In this document: in pieces, positions 9,401 to 17,077 of the stretch
Layout: each line of letters begins with the position of its first letter
Position numbering within the stretch: position 1 is the stretch's first letter
NCBI GenBank assembly: GCA_024234975.1
Contig: JACKNH010000012.1
Location: 1 to 64,000, forward strand
Reading direction: 5' to 3'
DNA length: 64,000 nt
DNA from: Gammaproteobacteria bacterium
Lineage (GTDB): Bacteria; Pseudomonadota; Gammaproteobacteria; Ga0077536
Position numbers and translations under genes: made by a program
The notes under the pieces: model-generated
Databases searched by the model: none
What the model was told of the DNA's origin: nothing
Seen by the model: the letters and a program-made list of their open reading frames with translations, nothing else

Positions 9401-12400
9401 CCATCGACAGTGATGTTGACGACGGAGCCATTCTGCTTCGCGCCGACTTCCAGATCTGAAATGTTCAGCGAGCCGCCGTTGCTGACCGTCACTGTATGCG
9501 TGAGCTGGATCACGTCATCCTCACTGACGCCACGCCAGTGCGAAGGCAAGGCATTCGCGGTGAGCACAGTGCCATTGCCGGTGACGGTGAGGTCCGAGTC
9601 ACCGAGCAGTGAGAAGTCTATGCCGCCGGCGACTATCATCGTCGAGCCGGAACTGACAGTGAGCGAACCGCCATCGGGCACTTCAAAGCCATCGGAGGCA
9701 AGCACGACGAATGCGCCGTTCATGGCGCTGAAGCTCACGCCGGAGCGCAGGTTCAGTTCACTGTCGTCGAGAACGCCGAAGGAGCCACCATTGATCACGA
9801 CGTCGCCAAACGCACGCACGGTTGAGCTGTTCTGCACATCCACGTTGCCGGTCGCCTGGATAGACAACCCTGCATTGCCGGTGGTGAGAATCGCGTGGTT
9901 ACGCAGTTGCAACGTGCCGTCGCCGGCGACTGCGTTGCCGACCATCACCGCGCCGTCGAGATCCGCAATCAACGCCTCTTCGGCATCCAGCAACACCAGT
10001 TCATCTGGCGCGCCGGGCACAACGCCGATCTGGAACTGGAAGCCGTTGGCGAACGGCACGGGGTAGTCGCGAAATTCGGTCAGCCGGAACTGCAGGCTTT
10101 GCGAACTGTAGACAGGCATCCAGAAGAAATCTGTGAGTTCGGGCAGCACGTAGCCGGCAAATTCACCGGCGTAGTCGGTGAAGGTCAGCGCGGTGAAAGT
10201 TTCACCTTCGACCAGATTGAACGTGAAGCCGGGCAGCAGGCCATCGATACCCAGCTGCAAAACGCTGACATCCAGCAAGCCGCCGAGATTGGCGCGGCCG
10301 TTGATGTCGAAACCCGTGCCTTCAATGATCGTCTGGCTGCCCAGTTTCAATGTGCCGCTGGTCTGGGTGAAGTCCCCATTGAACTGTGAGCTGGATTGGC
10401 GCGCATCGACCAGGAAGGTGCCGGCATTGTTGACGACGTCGCCGTCGATCAGGTGGCCGGTGAAGTTGACGTCGCCGCCGTTGATGATGAGCCGCGCGCC
10501 GTCGTTGAGAATCAGGCTCCCTGCATTGTTGAGCGAGCCGGTGGTGACAAGATCATTGAAGCTTGCCGGTGCCAGTGAACTGGCCGCGCTGATTTCCAGC
10601 ACGTTCTGTACCAGCGCGCCCTGCGGCTCGGCATTGATGTCGAGCTGGCCGAGATTGAGCAGGCCGCCACGCACTTCGGCAGTACCGCCATTCACGCTGA
10701 AAGTGCCGGTGGCTTCGTTGACAACGGCCGGTAACGCGGCCGTATTGACGGTGTCGCGATCGCTGCTGATAACTGTAGGAATGACACTGTCGAAAACGAC
10801 ATTGCCCGCGTTGAACAATGCGCCACGCCCGGAGTTGAGGCGGCCAGCGCTGCCGGTGAACGAAATCGTCGCGCCATCGAGATTCAAGGTGCTGGTGGCG
10901 CCGACTTCTATCGAACCGTGGGCCAGCGTCAGCGAACCGCCGGACAACAGTAGTTCAGGGCTGGCGTTCACGCCACCGTCGACCGGGCCGAACAATGTGG
11001 GGATTGCCGCGCTGTTTCCACCTTGCAGCGTGATCGTGGCGGCGGCGATGGTGCCATCGCCATAGCGGATGGCACCGCGGTCGCCGGTGACCGTGGCATT
11101 GAAGATGTTGCCGCCCGCATCGACGGCGAGTACACCGCCGGGCGAGATGCCGATGGTGCCATCCTGCAACGTGGCTTCGACGGTCAGGCGATCCTTGACC
11201 TGAATATGGCCGACTTCGCTGAAGCCGTTCTGGGTTTGAAACATGCCGGCGGCGACTTCCACTACGCCACGTTCAATCGTCAACGTGCCGAGGTTGGTGA
11301 CCCAGGCGGAATTTGTCAGACCTTCGAAGCGGGTGGGGGCGGCGCCTTCGGTATTGTTGATCGTGGTGACGCCACGGTTGCGCAGCTGGCTGGCGAAGGT
11401 ATCGATATCGCTGAGTTCGAGCCGGTTCGGTGTCGCCGGGTTCGGGCCGGTATCGATATCGACCAGGCCGCTGCCGGTGATAGTGGCGTCGACAATCGTC
11501 AACTGGCCGGCGATGGTATCGAAGCCGACGAAGATGTTGCCGTCGTTCAATAAAGAAGTGTGAAGGTCAGAGGCGCCGATTTGCGCCTGGTTGCCGGTGA
11601 CGAGCAACGCGCTGTAATTGCGGATGTCGCCGATTGCGAGCTGACTGCGCGCGCCGAGGAACAGCGCGGTCTCGATATCGAGGTATGGGCCGGCCGAGGT
11701 ATCCAGCAAGCTGTTGATCAAATCCACCTGGCTGCCGCCGGTGGTGACGACGCGACTGGGCGCCTGGTCCGCCTGAATCTGCTTGCTGGCGTATTGGCCT
11801 TGCAACTGCAGTTCTCCGCCGGTGGTGGCGTACTGCTGCGGCGTGCGCTCAAAGCTGAGGTCCGAAACTATCGAGCCGCCGCTGGATTGGCCGGTGAACT
11901 GCACACCGAACGAGTTTTCGAAAATCGTGATGCCCGGCAACGGCAGCTTCCAGGTCTCGTTCAACGTCTTGATGATCGGCGAGTTGTTGTACTTGAGCGT
12001 CGGGCCGAGGATGTTGATGTATGGCGTCAGCGCGAGTTGCGTGTCATTGCTGAAGGTCGATTCGGCGAAACGGACGGTCGGCACAATCTTCAGCCCGTCG
12101 GTACCCAGCGAGAGCAGCGAAATCGGAATCGTGATGTCGGCGAAGCCGCCGGCCTCCATGGTCGCGGTGCCCACGACCTGGCCTTCGGCCGTCTGCAGTT
12201 GCAGGTCGATCATCACGTCAGGCGTCTTCAGCTCGAAGTCCTGGCGGAAGCCGAGGCCGACGCCGGTGGTGACATCGAGCAGGCTGACGTTCACGTTGGT
12301 GAGGAAATCCGGCGCGCTGCTGCCCAATGCGTTCTTCAAGTTGAAGCCGAGCGGCGGCAGGATGCCAAGTTGGGTGCCGAGCGCGGTCAGGCTCAAGCCC

Positions 12401-13311
12401 GCGCTGATGAGATCCGCCGAGCCGGTGCTGTCGATGACGGCATCGCCGGCGGCAAATACGCCTTCGGTCTGCACGACCGGGAACAGCGTCGTCTGGCCCG
12501 GGCTGCCATACCGCACAGTAATGATCGGTACGCCAGCCGCATTGCTGTAGACGGGGAAGCGGTGGCCCATACCCGCCATGATCAAAGGTGTGACATCCAA
12601 CTGTGCGGGCGTGCCGCGGAACAACATCACCTTCTGGTCGTAGGAATCGACGATGTTGCCGGCCGTGTTGTTGTAGTTGAACGACAACAGTTCGGGCGAG
12701 ACATCAACATCGATCAGGGTGCCGCCGAAATTGGCGCAATCAACGAAACAGGCGCGGCCACCGACCGAAGCGAACATGTCGATCTTCATGCCGACGCGGA
12801 AACCGAAATCGGGCGAGGTCGTCTGATACTTCAGGCCGGACAGATCGAGCGCTGAACTCAAGCGCACGGTTTCACCGGGGCGGACGATATCAGGCACATT
12901 CAGTTTGATCGAAAACGGCGCCTGCCCTTGTACCAGGCCGCTGGTCGCGTGGTAGCCGAGGTCCAGACCAACGGTACCGTTGGTTGATGCGCGAACTTCC
13001 AATCCATACGAATCACCGAACAAGCCGGTCTCGATGCCGCCGAATCCCCCACTGGTGTTCCACGAGGTACCGAGGAAGATGTTCTCGGAGATGTTGAACG
13101 CACCACCTCCATCCCACAGGTTGACGCCGCTGCCACCGTTCAGCAGGTAGTTACCCGTAACCGTGAGTTCACCGGCTTGCGCGGTATGCAGCGCGCTGGC
13201 GATTGCGGTCAGCAGCAAGGCCTTCTGCCATCGCGGTGCTGCCTTATCGTGCCGATTCCGTGGCGAAATTGAAGAGAAATGCCGGACGGACGCATTCGCT
13301 TTGGCGCGCAT
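3424..13311 (-). CDS. giant repeat-rich surface protein with VPLPA-CTERM tail
   Basis: This 3295-residue exported protein starts at the ATG at 13311 (GGAAAG eight bases upstream; a GTG at 13320 is less likely). It has an unusually long, basic, ESPR-like signal region of about 45 residues ending HTAQA. Residues up to about 450 form a unique domain. Most of the rest is beta-solenoid repeat rich in G, N, T and V: four degenerate units of about 155 residues (6050-7700) and a run matching the T5SS/PEP-CTERM-associated repeat (5040-5850). Near the end, VPVPGAVWLLGSALGAMLL plus RRRR is a VPLPA-type exosortase signal. About 22 further residues follow it, which is abnormal. A fibrous adhesin or biofilm-matrix role is inferred. 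No autotransporter barrel is present. Confidence 0.8.
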   Translation of the reverse strand: MRAKANASVRHFSSISPRNRHDKAAPRWQKALLLTAIASALHTAQAGELTVTGNYLLNGGSGVNLWDGGGAFNISENIFLGTSWNTSGGFGGIETGLFGDSYGLEVRASTNGTVGLDLGYHATSGLVQGQAPFSIKLNVPDIVRPGETVRLSSALDLSGLKYQTTSPDFGFRVGMKIDMFASVGGRACFVDCANFGGTLIDVDVSPELLSFNYNNTAGNIVDSYDQKVMLFRGTPAQLDVTPLIMAGMGHRFPVYSNAAGVPIITVRYGSPGQTTLFPVVQTEGVFAAGDAVIDSTGSADLISAGLSLTALGTQLGILPPLGFNLKNALGSSAPDFLTNVNVSLLDVTTGVGLGFRQDFELKTPDVMIDLQLQTAEGQVVGTATMEAGGFADITIPISLLSLGTDGLKIVPTVRFAESTFSNDTQLALTPYINILGPTLKYNNSPIIKTLNETWKLPLPGITIFENSFGVQFTGQSSGGSIVSDLSFERTPQQYATTGGELQLQGQYASKQIQADQAPSRVVTTGGSQVDLINSLLDTSAGPYLDIETALFLGARSQLAIGDIRNYSALLVTGNQAQIGASDLHTSLLNDGNIFVGFDTIAGQLTIVDATITGSGLVDIDTGPNPATPNRLELSDIDTFASQLRNRGVTTINNTEGAAPTRFEGLTNSAWVTNLGTLTIERGVVEVAAGMFQTQNGFSEVGHIQVKDRLTVEATLQDGTIGISPGGVLAVDAGGNIFNATVTGDRGAIRYGDGTIAAATITLQGGNSAAIPTLFGPVDGGVNASPELLLSGGSLTLAHGSIEVGATSTLNLDGATISFTGSAGRLNSGRGALFNAGNVVFDSVIPTVISSDRDTVNTAALPAVVNEATGTFSVNGGTAEVRGGLLNLGQLDINAEPQGALVQNVLEISAASSLAPASFNDLVTTGSLNNAGSLILNDGARLIINGGDVNFTGHLIDGDVVNNAGTFLVDARQSSSQFNGDFTQTSGTLKLGSQTIIEGTGFDINGRANLGGLLDVSVLQLGIDGLLPGFTFNLVEGETFTALTFTDYAGEFAGYVLPELTDFFWMPVYSSQSLQFRLTEFRDYPVPFANGFQFQIGVVPGAPDELVLLDAEEALIADLDGAVMVGNAVAGDGTLQLRNHAILTTGNAGLSIQATGNVDVQNSSTVRAFGDVVINGGSFGVLDDSELNLRSGVSFSAMNGAFVVLASDGFEVPDGGSLTVSSGSTMIVAGGIDFSLLGDSDLTVTGNGTVLTANALPSHWRGVSEDDVIQLTHTVTVSNGGSLNISDLEVGAKQNGSVVNITVDGAGSSITQTTDASFDMGGVDPAAGYNAFLTLTSGGQFVTGNGKLRVGSSAKVTLDGGVLDINNDLLVQNGQIYGQAAAGLQLNGHNLTAIDEAWLEFTTPYNIDNGSTFTVNSGSRLLVDGYLDIAGEGAVGDGTLVASGQAVYVTADQAESIWGANGHTANVVISEGARATFSDLSLADDTVAGSTANVVIGGERFAADTETVEATTGTLVQINSLGMTTLGGATSQAQLTLTGYATLRQADGVGPAGAVIGHASEGSANLQVLDGALYDFAATGGMTINATGSVLVDGGYLRMASGLVVNGGSITLRSPVVQGSVQPVLEFDPTKSIAVHAGGVFDSDAGLTTNGALTVTTGGQLLLGQALFAGGNAVVTGAGTQLNAAALQLSGTLQMADQADADIESVRISAATLQAPAELLMTGGATLTTGANSNLYIGYDPAYSQNGYGILALAGAGTQLEVVNGTTSIGGDSGALVIEDQAQFISSSGISPVVVEPNGAISIDGGSLSAATLSVRGNVNMLSGSINANVVNLFDTGVMDLAGGSLTTQQIQGVPDSHEGTLNINGSTPLAATTNLLVGNFNVGRSGQAASHVSTASFNADVIHVGADGALVFQNNTPGGLDTVQVDAGGTLSFIDAIPGFDSPGLMVANGAVSFTGGQMWLDTLEVGGSFTVDASGTTAYPFFNIGQVLFNDPAGVITLNAGALDSPEVRGANGSEGIINLNGGALTNAAVVIDVGEFNVGLAGSAFEHVVANDTFSAAQVRVGAVGTLRFESAISAMAVVQVDQGGSLLLNDSMPQFAPGGGMIIDGTATMAGGIAAMSNLVVGGSLTLNPGAQAPVFVTGVTTFSDPAGVIDVEDGEFWSTEVSGMEGGAGTLTLNGGQFTNANMAVDVDVFNIGLNPAKPTTHTAANTTFAAPVLHVGPAGNLELQAVAAALDAVTVDAGGVFAITESAPQFAANGSMVVNGTASITGSNLALDSLAVGGSFTVHAGTGANVIAAQTVLTYPAGAITVDGGVFSTPAVGGAMGALTLNGGQFGNSTMDVDVETFNVGLDANKSATQVFTGGTFVAPILHVGATGTLEFQAGTPQLTDVVIDNGGELVFTNVTPQFAGGNSLTLNGALSGSNATVDIVTLVVGSTANGSVAGLTLDVADTIDISGAMQVNGAAHVISRDVRIAPQALDINGVVLQGAGSNWTVGSQSAPASKLSVGENGNGTLEVGLAATINLNNARVVVGNGGTANGVMNINGGGSVTALGGHNDEVGVAGGSIGTVNVSGAGSAWNGQGLIVANSGAGTINISNAGVVNTGDATVGLNNGSVGTVDIGDATSLWNVGNLTLGAGGTGNVNAHGQGKLQVRNTMTIGQPGTLAIDGGIGTIANTLDVSGIVTVSAGGQLTSGVTVLGPTNGNNATATVTGEGSLWQLSSDLTVGGSGNGTLTLSNLGVANIAGTLNIGATGAVNLAGGELIFNTINNSGTLDFATGTLHQAVNNFTVGAGGVLGNSVTLGANQALVVDTTTVIDPAASLTINGGTLGTTGFTNNGSFSFLSGTFHQLNGDFDVITGGALGASVDLITGRTLRVDGNTVIDSGASLLLNGGSLITDDVVGSGTLQFNSGTLQLTSASVTVGTGGRFGATLQQGANAMLNIDQTITVLADGLVIVDNANLSAGSFNNLGEIVLTGPAARLQGGALSNTGLVHGDGRIETPLTNTAAGEVRVNDGDRLLFTGAGNTNAGTVNVLGGTAEFAQDFTNEAGATVNGHGTFMADGGIENQGAINFSGLISDVFGDLNHTGTVLISGTSTVNFYDDITNNGTQFRVSTGSVAAFLGSYHGGSGFQGLGTVLFDGLTNAGNSPALTTVEGNMIFGGGNMLTIDIIGTEPGSEFDRWEIGGTAHLAGTLDFDLFDFVPQAGDQFEFLVAEGGLFGSFNTVLFPELPGLAFSLSQDGRSVILNVMASPVPVPGAVWLLGSALGAMLLRRRRLGKSDVGIACVAQHAQHAPSA
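5040..5850 (-). repeat. T5SS/PEP-CTERM-associated repeat region inside the giant gene
   Basis: The translated pattern repeats units of the type VGxxGxGTLxIxxxGxV followed by GxGSxW (for example GENGNGTLEVG, GAGSAWNGQG, GDATSLWNVG, GEGSLWQLSS). This is the consensus of the repeat known from type V secretion and PEP-CTERM proteins (TIGR04393 as I recall). Each unit is likely a few turns of a parallel beta-helix. Confidence 0.65.
6050..7700 (-). repeat. four degenerate tandem repeats of about 465 bp in the giant gene
   Basis: The anchor phrase FNVG/FNIG preceded by V-x-VD-x appears near 7675, 7200, 6735 and 6275, spaced 460-475 bases. Each unit carries the same order: LNGG, FNVGL, a segment HVGAxGxLxFQ, VxVDxGGxL, PxFxxxxxMxxxG, and LxVGGSxTV. 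The copies are diverged, so the array is old. Confidence 0.7.
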
Positions 13312-13791
13312 GGATGACACTTTCCGCGCGCTTCTGGCAGCACGCTTTTATTGTTATGAAGGCAAGAATCCAAGGCCGGTGTGCAGGGCCCCCCTGGTCC
13401 GGCGGTCGTTCGCAGCGTCCCTGAAATACCGAGCGGACACGCTACGACGGAGTACCAGCATAGGCGTGGTGTCGCTCATGTCGCAAGCAAAAGGGCGGCG
13501 TCAAAACGCTGCGGATTCGCACGGGCGGATTGGCGTCAGTACACGGTTCCCTGGCGGCATTGCCACGCAGCAGGAGATTTTCCCGGCGACACCCGCGGCT
13601 AGGCCGGTCGTATGTTGAATCGCGCGCGAGCGAGTCACCCGCTCACGAACAGGAAAACGCCGGAGCCCGCAGGCTGTCGGTCAGATGCTGCTTTTTACGG
13701 CGGCTATGCCAATGGCGAAGGCCATTGCAGACCTTATTTCACGAACCCCTGCCTGCGCTGGCGCCCGCTGTGACGAGCAGCAACTGGGCAG
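13312..13791. other. intergenic region, leader of the giant gene
   Basis: 480 bases without a convincing gene. It contains a candidate sigma-70 promoter for the giant gene (listed separately) and a small perfect hairpin AATGGC-GAAG-GCCATT near 13710-13730 without a T run. The frames open here lack ribosome sites and protein-like composition. Confidence 0.5.
13345..13373 (-). promoter_or_regulatory. candidate sigma-70 promoter for the giant gene
   Basis: On the minus strand, TTGGAT (13373-13368), a 17-base spacer and TAAAAG (13350-13345) lie about 35 bases upstream of the ATG at 13311. Matches to consensus are moderate. Confidence 0.3.
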
Positions 13792-14388
13792 TTAACTGCG
13801 CTGTAACCGGCGCGCGGCCAGAAGTGAGAGCGCAGCGATGCCCGAGAGCAGAATCGTGGAAGGTTCCGGCAAGGGCTGGAAGTTGTCGGCGCTGAAACCG
13901 GCAAACGCGTCACGACCGGTCTGGCCGCTGAGGTTTGTGAATCGGGCAAGGATACTCAGGTCGGCGGTCGGGTCGTCCAGATCAGTGGAATAGACCAGCC
14001 GCGCAAGGTCCAGCCCCGTGTTGAAGTAGATGAACAGACCCGCGCCCGGTGTGGTGATTTGCGCGGCTATAGCATTTGCGGCCAGTCCGGCGTTGAACGT
14101 GGCCGGGAACTCCTGCAACACGATCGCGTTGACGCCGCTGGCAGGCAGACTGGCAGCCGGACCGTTGGCAAAGGTCAGCGGCAACGAGAGGTTGAAAACC
14201 GCGGCGTCGAATGCCAGCGCATCGGTGGCGGGGTCAAAGGTAACAGACGGCTCGCCGCCGACAATCTGGCGTCCGGGCGTGGTCAGAGCAGTGGAACCGG
14301 CGAACGGATCCGTGTTGAAAGTCAGCACCGTGGCATCGGCGTTGCCGGCTAACAGCAGAGCAGCAAGTGTCGTTGAACAGAGTTTCAT
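13792..14388 (-). CDS. PEP-CTERM sorting-signal protein
   Basis: A 198-residue secreted protein. The signal peptide is MKLCSTTLAALLLAGNADA, and the C-terminus LPEPSTILLSGIAALSLLAA then RRLQRS is a PEP-CTERM tripartite signal, implying export, processing by an exosortase and surface or matrix release. The middle is beta-rich with no cysteines or catalytic motif (TFDPATDALAFDAAVFNLSLP, FIYFNTGLDLARLVYSTD). This is typical of low-complexity PEP-CTERM substrates whose molecular role is unknown. It is transcribed in the same direction as the giant gene but 480 bases upstream of it, so a separate unit. Confidence 0.8.
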   Translation of the reverse strand: MKLCSTTLAALLLAGNADATVLTFNTDPFAGSTALTTPGRQIVGGEPSVTFDPATDALAFDAAVFNLSLPLTFANGPAASLPASGVNAIVLQEFPATFNAGLAANAIAAQITTPGAGLFIYFNTGLDLARLVYSTDLDDPTADLSILARFTNLSGQTGRDAFAGFSADNFQPLPEPSTILLSGIAALSLLAARRLQRS

Positions 14389-14693
14389 TGCGCGTTATCC
14401 GGCCCGGACCGGATCCTCCAGGATGTTCGCGTCAGATTAGAACCCGTCCACTCCACACGCAATGGGCCGCCCGGTACTTTCAGGGGGTAACGCGTCACAG
14501 AAAACAATTGCCGGGAGTCGGGTTTGTACCTGTTCGATTTCCAATCCCGTGACGCACAGCCAGGCTTGTTGGCCCGGGAGAATTCCTCAGTGCAGTTTCA
14601 CCGAAAAGGCTTTCGCGGTTTCGCGCGCAGCGGGTTTCTGAACTCTTTTTCGTTCCGGTCCGTGCGACTGGCTGACCCGGCGGGAAACCGGCA
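14389..14693. other. intergenic region
   Basis: 305 bases with no supportable gene. It holds the promoter of the PEP-CTERM gene at 13792 and the downstream end of the gene at 14694. An imperfect GACTG...CAGTC hairpin at about 14665-14700 could be a weak terminator, but it lacks a T tract. Confidence 0.4.
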
Positions 14694-15461
14694 TCAGTCG
14701 ATGCATTCCATGACATGACCTCGCTGCCGCCGCAGTGCGCCGAGAATGCCTGCGCCGGCAACCATCAACAGCCAGGCCGCGGGCAGTGGGACGACGGCTG
14801 GAACGTTGTCGATCCCCTCGCTCACAACGATCCGGAAATTTTCCGCGTCGGGGAACTCAGGGTCGATATAGATGTAGGGGTCCGCTTTTGCTTGCGCGGT
14901 ACTTCCGTTACCGCCGAATGCTGAAGCCACCGCTTGCAGGTAAATCGAACCTGAGCTGACAGCCGAGCTCATCGTAAACCGCAGTAACGGATTCAGGCTG
15001 GCAACCCCTTCGCCGGCGCCGCAACCGTAGGAGCAGATGTCCCTTGTGATCGACGTCCCGTCGTTGAGGGAAGCGATAATTCTCGCGTACGCGTAAGAAT
15101 TGCTGCTGCCGGTCGTCGTTGCACTGAGAGATCCGAAAATGAGAATGCCGACGTCACCATAAGTTGTATTTGAGGGATCAACGGGATCTACGGCGAAATG
15201 GTACGTGAGTACCGCACTTGCGGTTCCCGACGGCGACCCTGGATTCCAGGTGGAGTTGGCGGTGACCGTTCCGCCCTGGGTACCACTGACAGTGGCATTC
15301 CATGCACTCGAATTTTCAGCATAGGCGCAGTTATAGCCCTGGACAGCAATGCCACTACAAGAGACAGAGTAAGTTGGGAGCGGAACAGTGGCAGCAGGGG
15401 AGGGTGCAACTCCGGCGCCGAGAAGCGGGACGATTACCAGCAACGATTTCAATATCGACAT
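14694..15461 (-). CDS. VPLPA-CTERM sorting-signal protein
   Basis: 255 residues starting MSILKSLLVIVPLLGAGVAPSPAA, a Sec signal peptide preceded by AGAGGG. Four cysteines in pairs (SCSGIAVQGYNC and DICSYGCG) suggest disulfides. The tail VVPLPAAWLLMVAGAGILGAL followed by RRQRG is a VPLPA-CTERM signal. It stands alone between non-coding spacers. Likely an exported, sortase-processed protein of unknown function. Confidence 0.8.
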   Translation of the reverse strand: MSILKSLLVIVPLLGAGVAPSPAATVPLPTYSVSCSGIAVQGYNCAYAENSSAWNATVSGTQGGTVTANSTWNPGSPSGTASAVLTYHFAVDPVDPSNTTYGDVGILIFGSLSATTTGSSNSYAYARIIASLNDGTSITRDICSYGCGAGEGVASLNPLLRFTMSSAVSSGSIYLQAVASAFGGNGSTAQAKADPYIYIDPEFPDAENFRIVVSEGIDNVPAVVPLPAAWLLMVAGAGILGALRRQRGHVMECID

Positions 15462-15773
15462 GAATTTGCCCTCTGGATCAAATGCGACGCGACGATTTGG
15501 TTATCAGACAGGTATCGAAGCCTGCGCGCCCGATGCCTCGCTTCATTCTCCCCTTGAGTTCCGGTAATTACGCGTTGAAGTGGTCAGCCTTGTTTTAGTG
15601 TCCTGAGCCTGTTGTCCGATACGGACTCGTACGGACGCGGTCGATTCGGCAATAAAGTATCATCGCAGACAAGGTTGCGATATGGCGTTCACAAGGGTAC
15701 CTGCCCCGCGCCGAGGCAGAAATCAATTCAGAATGGGTGAAAGTGGTCTGTCCCGGGTATTTCGCTCGCCGGG
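15462..15773. other. intergenic region
   Basis: 312 bases with no gene seen. It contains the leader of the VPLPA-CTERM gene at 14694 and the 3' flank of the lipoprotein gene. A CCCGG...CCGGG inverted repeat at about 15750-15770 may contribute to termination of the latter. Confidence 0.4.
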
Positions 15774-16952
15774 TCAGTCACCATCGGGCCAGACGGTCCC
15801 CTGATCCGCCGCGGCGACCGGGGCCAGGCCGCGGTAGACAAACTTCTGCAGCCGCTTGCCCTCGTAGGTTTCCGTCGTATAGAGGTTACCCTTGGAATCC
15901 AGCGCGACATTGTGCACGCCGAAGAACTGCCCGGGCTGGCGGCCACCGCTACCGAACGCGGTAACGACCTCCAGCGTCTTGCGCTCGATGATATGAATGC
16001 GCTCGTTGAGGCCGTCGGCGAGGAAGATCCAGGTCTGCTCGGCATCGTTGGAGAAGGCGATGTCCCATACCGATCCTGCGCCGAGCGTCAGCGGCGCGAC
16101 CCGCACTTCCTCAACGAAGGTGCCATCTCTTTTGAACACCTGTATGCGATCATTGGCGCGGTCGCATACATACAGCAGGCCGTCATTCGAAGGCGCTGCA
16201 CAGTGCACCGGGTTGCGGAACTGCTGCGCCGGCGGCGCGGCGGGATCATAGTTGCCGAGGTCGGTATCGTCCGGGCGATTGCCGTAAGCGCCCCAGTAGC
16301 GTTTGAACTCACCGGTGTTCATGTCGAGCACGGCGACGCGTTTGTTCAGGTAACCGTCCGCGACATAGGCCTCACCCGCGTCCTCATCCAGTGAAACCTC
16401 GGCGACACGGCCGAAGTTTTCCAAATCGTTACTGCCGTTGTTCTTGCCCGGCGCGCCGAGCTGCAGCAGAAACTCGCCGTTGCGCGTGAATTTCAGCAGG
16501 TGTGCATCCTTCTCGCCATTGCCGCCTATCCATACGTTATCGAACTTGTCGACGGTGATGCCGTGATTGGATTCTGGCCAGTCGTAACCTTCGCCCGGAC
16601 CACCCCAGGAGCCGACGAGGTTGCCTTCGGGATCAAATTCCAGCACGGGTGGTGCGGCCGAGCAGCATTGTCCGGCCGGGGAGGTCACGCCGGCGGTCGC
16701 CTCGGTTTCAGTGTTGAGTGATGCCACGCGGTGAATGATCCAGACGTGATCCCGCGAATCGACCGAGACGCCAATGGTCGAGCCGATGAGCCAGCCATTG
16801 GGCAGCGGCCTGGGCCACAACGGATCGACTTCGAACGAGGGCACCATGCGTTCGGCGGCGTGTGCGTCGGCACCCATCGGCACCGAATCACCGCATCCGG
16901 TGAGCAACAGACAGGAAACAGGCGGCAAGGCAAGCAATAGCGAACGATACAT
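15774..16952 (-). CDS. NHL-repeat lipoprotein
   Basis: A 392-residue lipoprotein. The start at 16952 is preferred over the longer frame because it follows a GGGGGGGA ribosome site and gives the signal peptide MYRSLLLALPPVSCLLLTGC with a lipobox (LTG-C). The rest is a six-bladed NHL/SMP-30-like beta-propeller: recurrent blocks such as GITVDKFDNVWIGG, AEVSLDEDAGEAYVADG, VHCAAPSNDGLLYVCDR and HNVALDSKGNLYTTE. Such propellers bind ligands or hydrolyse lactones; no catalytic set can be fixed here. It is divergent from the HupE-like gene, sharing a 125-base promoter region. Confidence 0.75.
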   Translation of the reverse strand: MYRSLLLALPPVSCLLLTGCGDSVPMGADAHAAERMVPSFEVDPLWPRPLPNGWLIGSTIGVSVDSRDHVWIIHRVASLNTETEATAGVTSPAGQCCSAAPPVLEFDPEGNLVGSWGGPGEGYDWPESNHGITVDKFDNVWIGGNGEKDAHLLKFTRNGEFLLQLGAPGKNNGSNDLENFGRVAEVSLDEDAGEAYVADGYLNKRVAVLDMNTGEFKRYWGAYGNRPDDTDLGNYDPAAPPAQQFRNPVHCAAPSNDGLLYVCDRANDRIQVFKRDGTFVEEVRVAPLTLGAGSVWDIAFSNDAEQTWIFLADGLNERIHIIERKTLEVVTAFGSGGRQPGQFFGVHNVALDSKGNLYTTETYEGKRLQKFVYRGLAPVAAADQGTVWPDGD

Positions 16953-17077
16953 GGCGTCCCCCCCCGGGTATGTGTATATCGTTTTCAACGCGGGAACGAT
17001 ACGTGGTTCGCGCGGTTTGCAAATTGTAGCGGAAACGCTAGGCTCGGCCATCCACTTCATTTCAACCGGAATGCGAC

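Noticed and set aside
13534..14718. Several short plus-strand frames between the giant gene and the VPLPA-CTERM gene
   Set aside because: No starts with ribosome sites, and they are antisense to PEP-CTERM genes or lie in leader regions.
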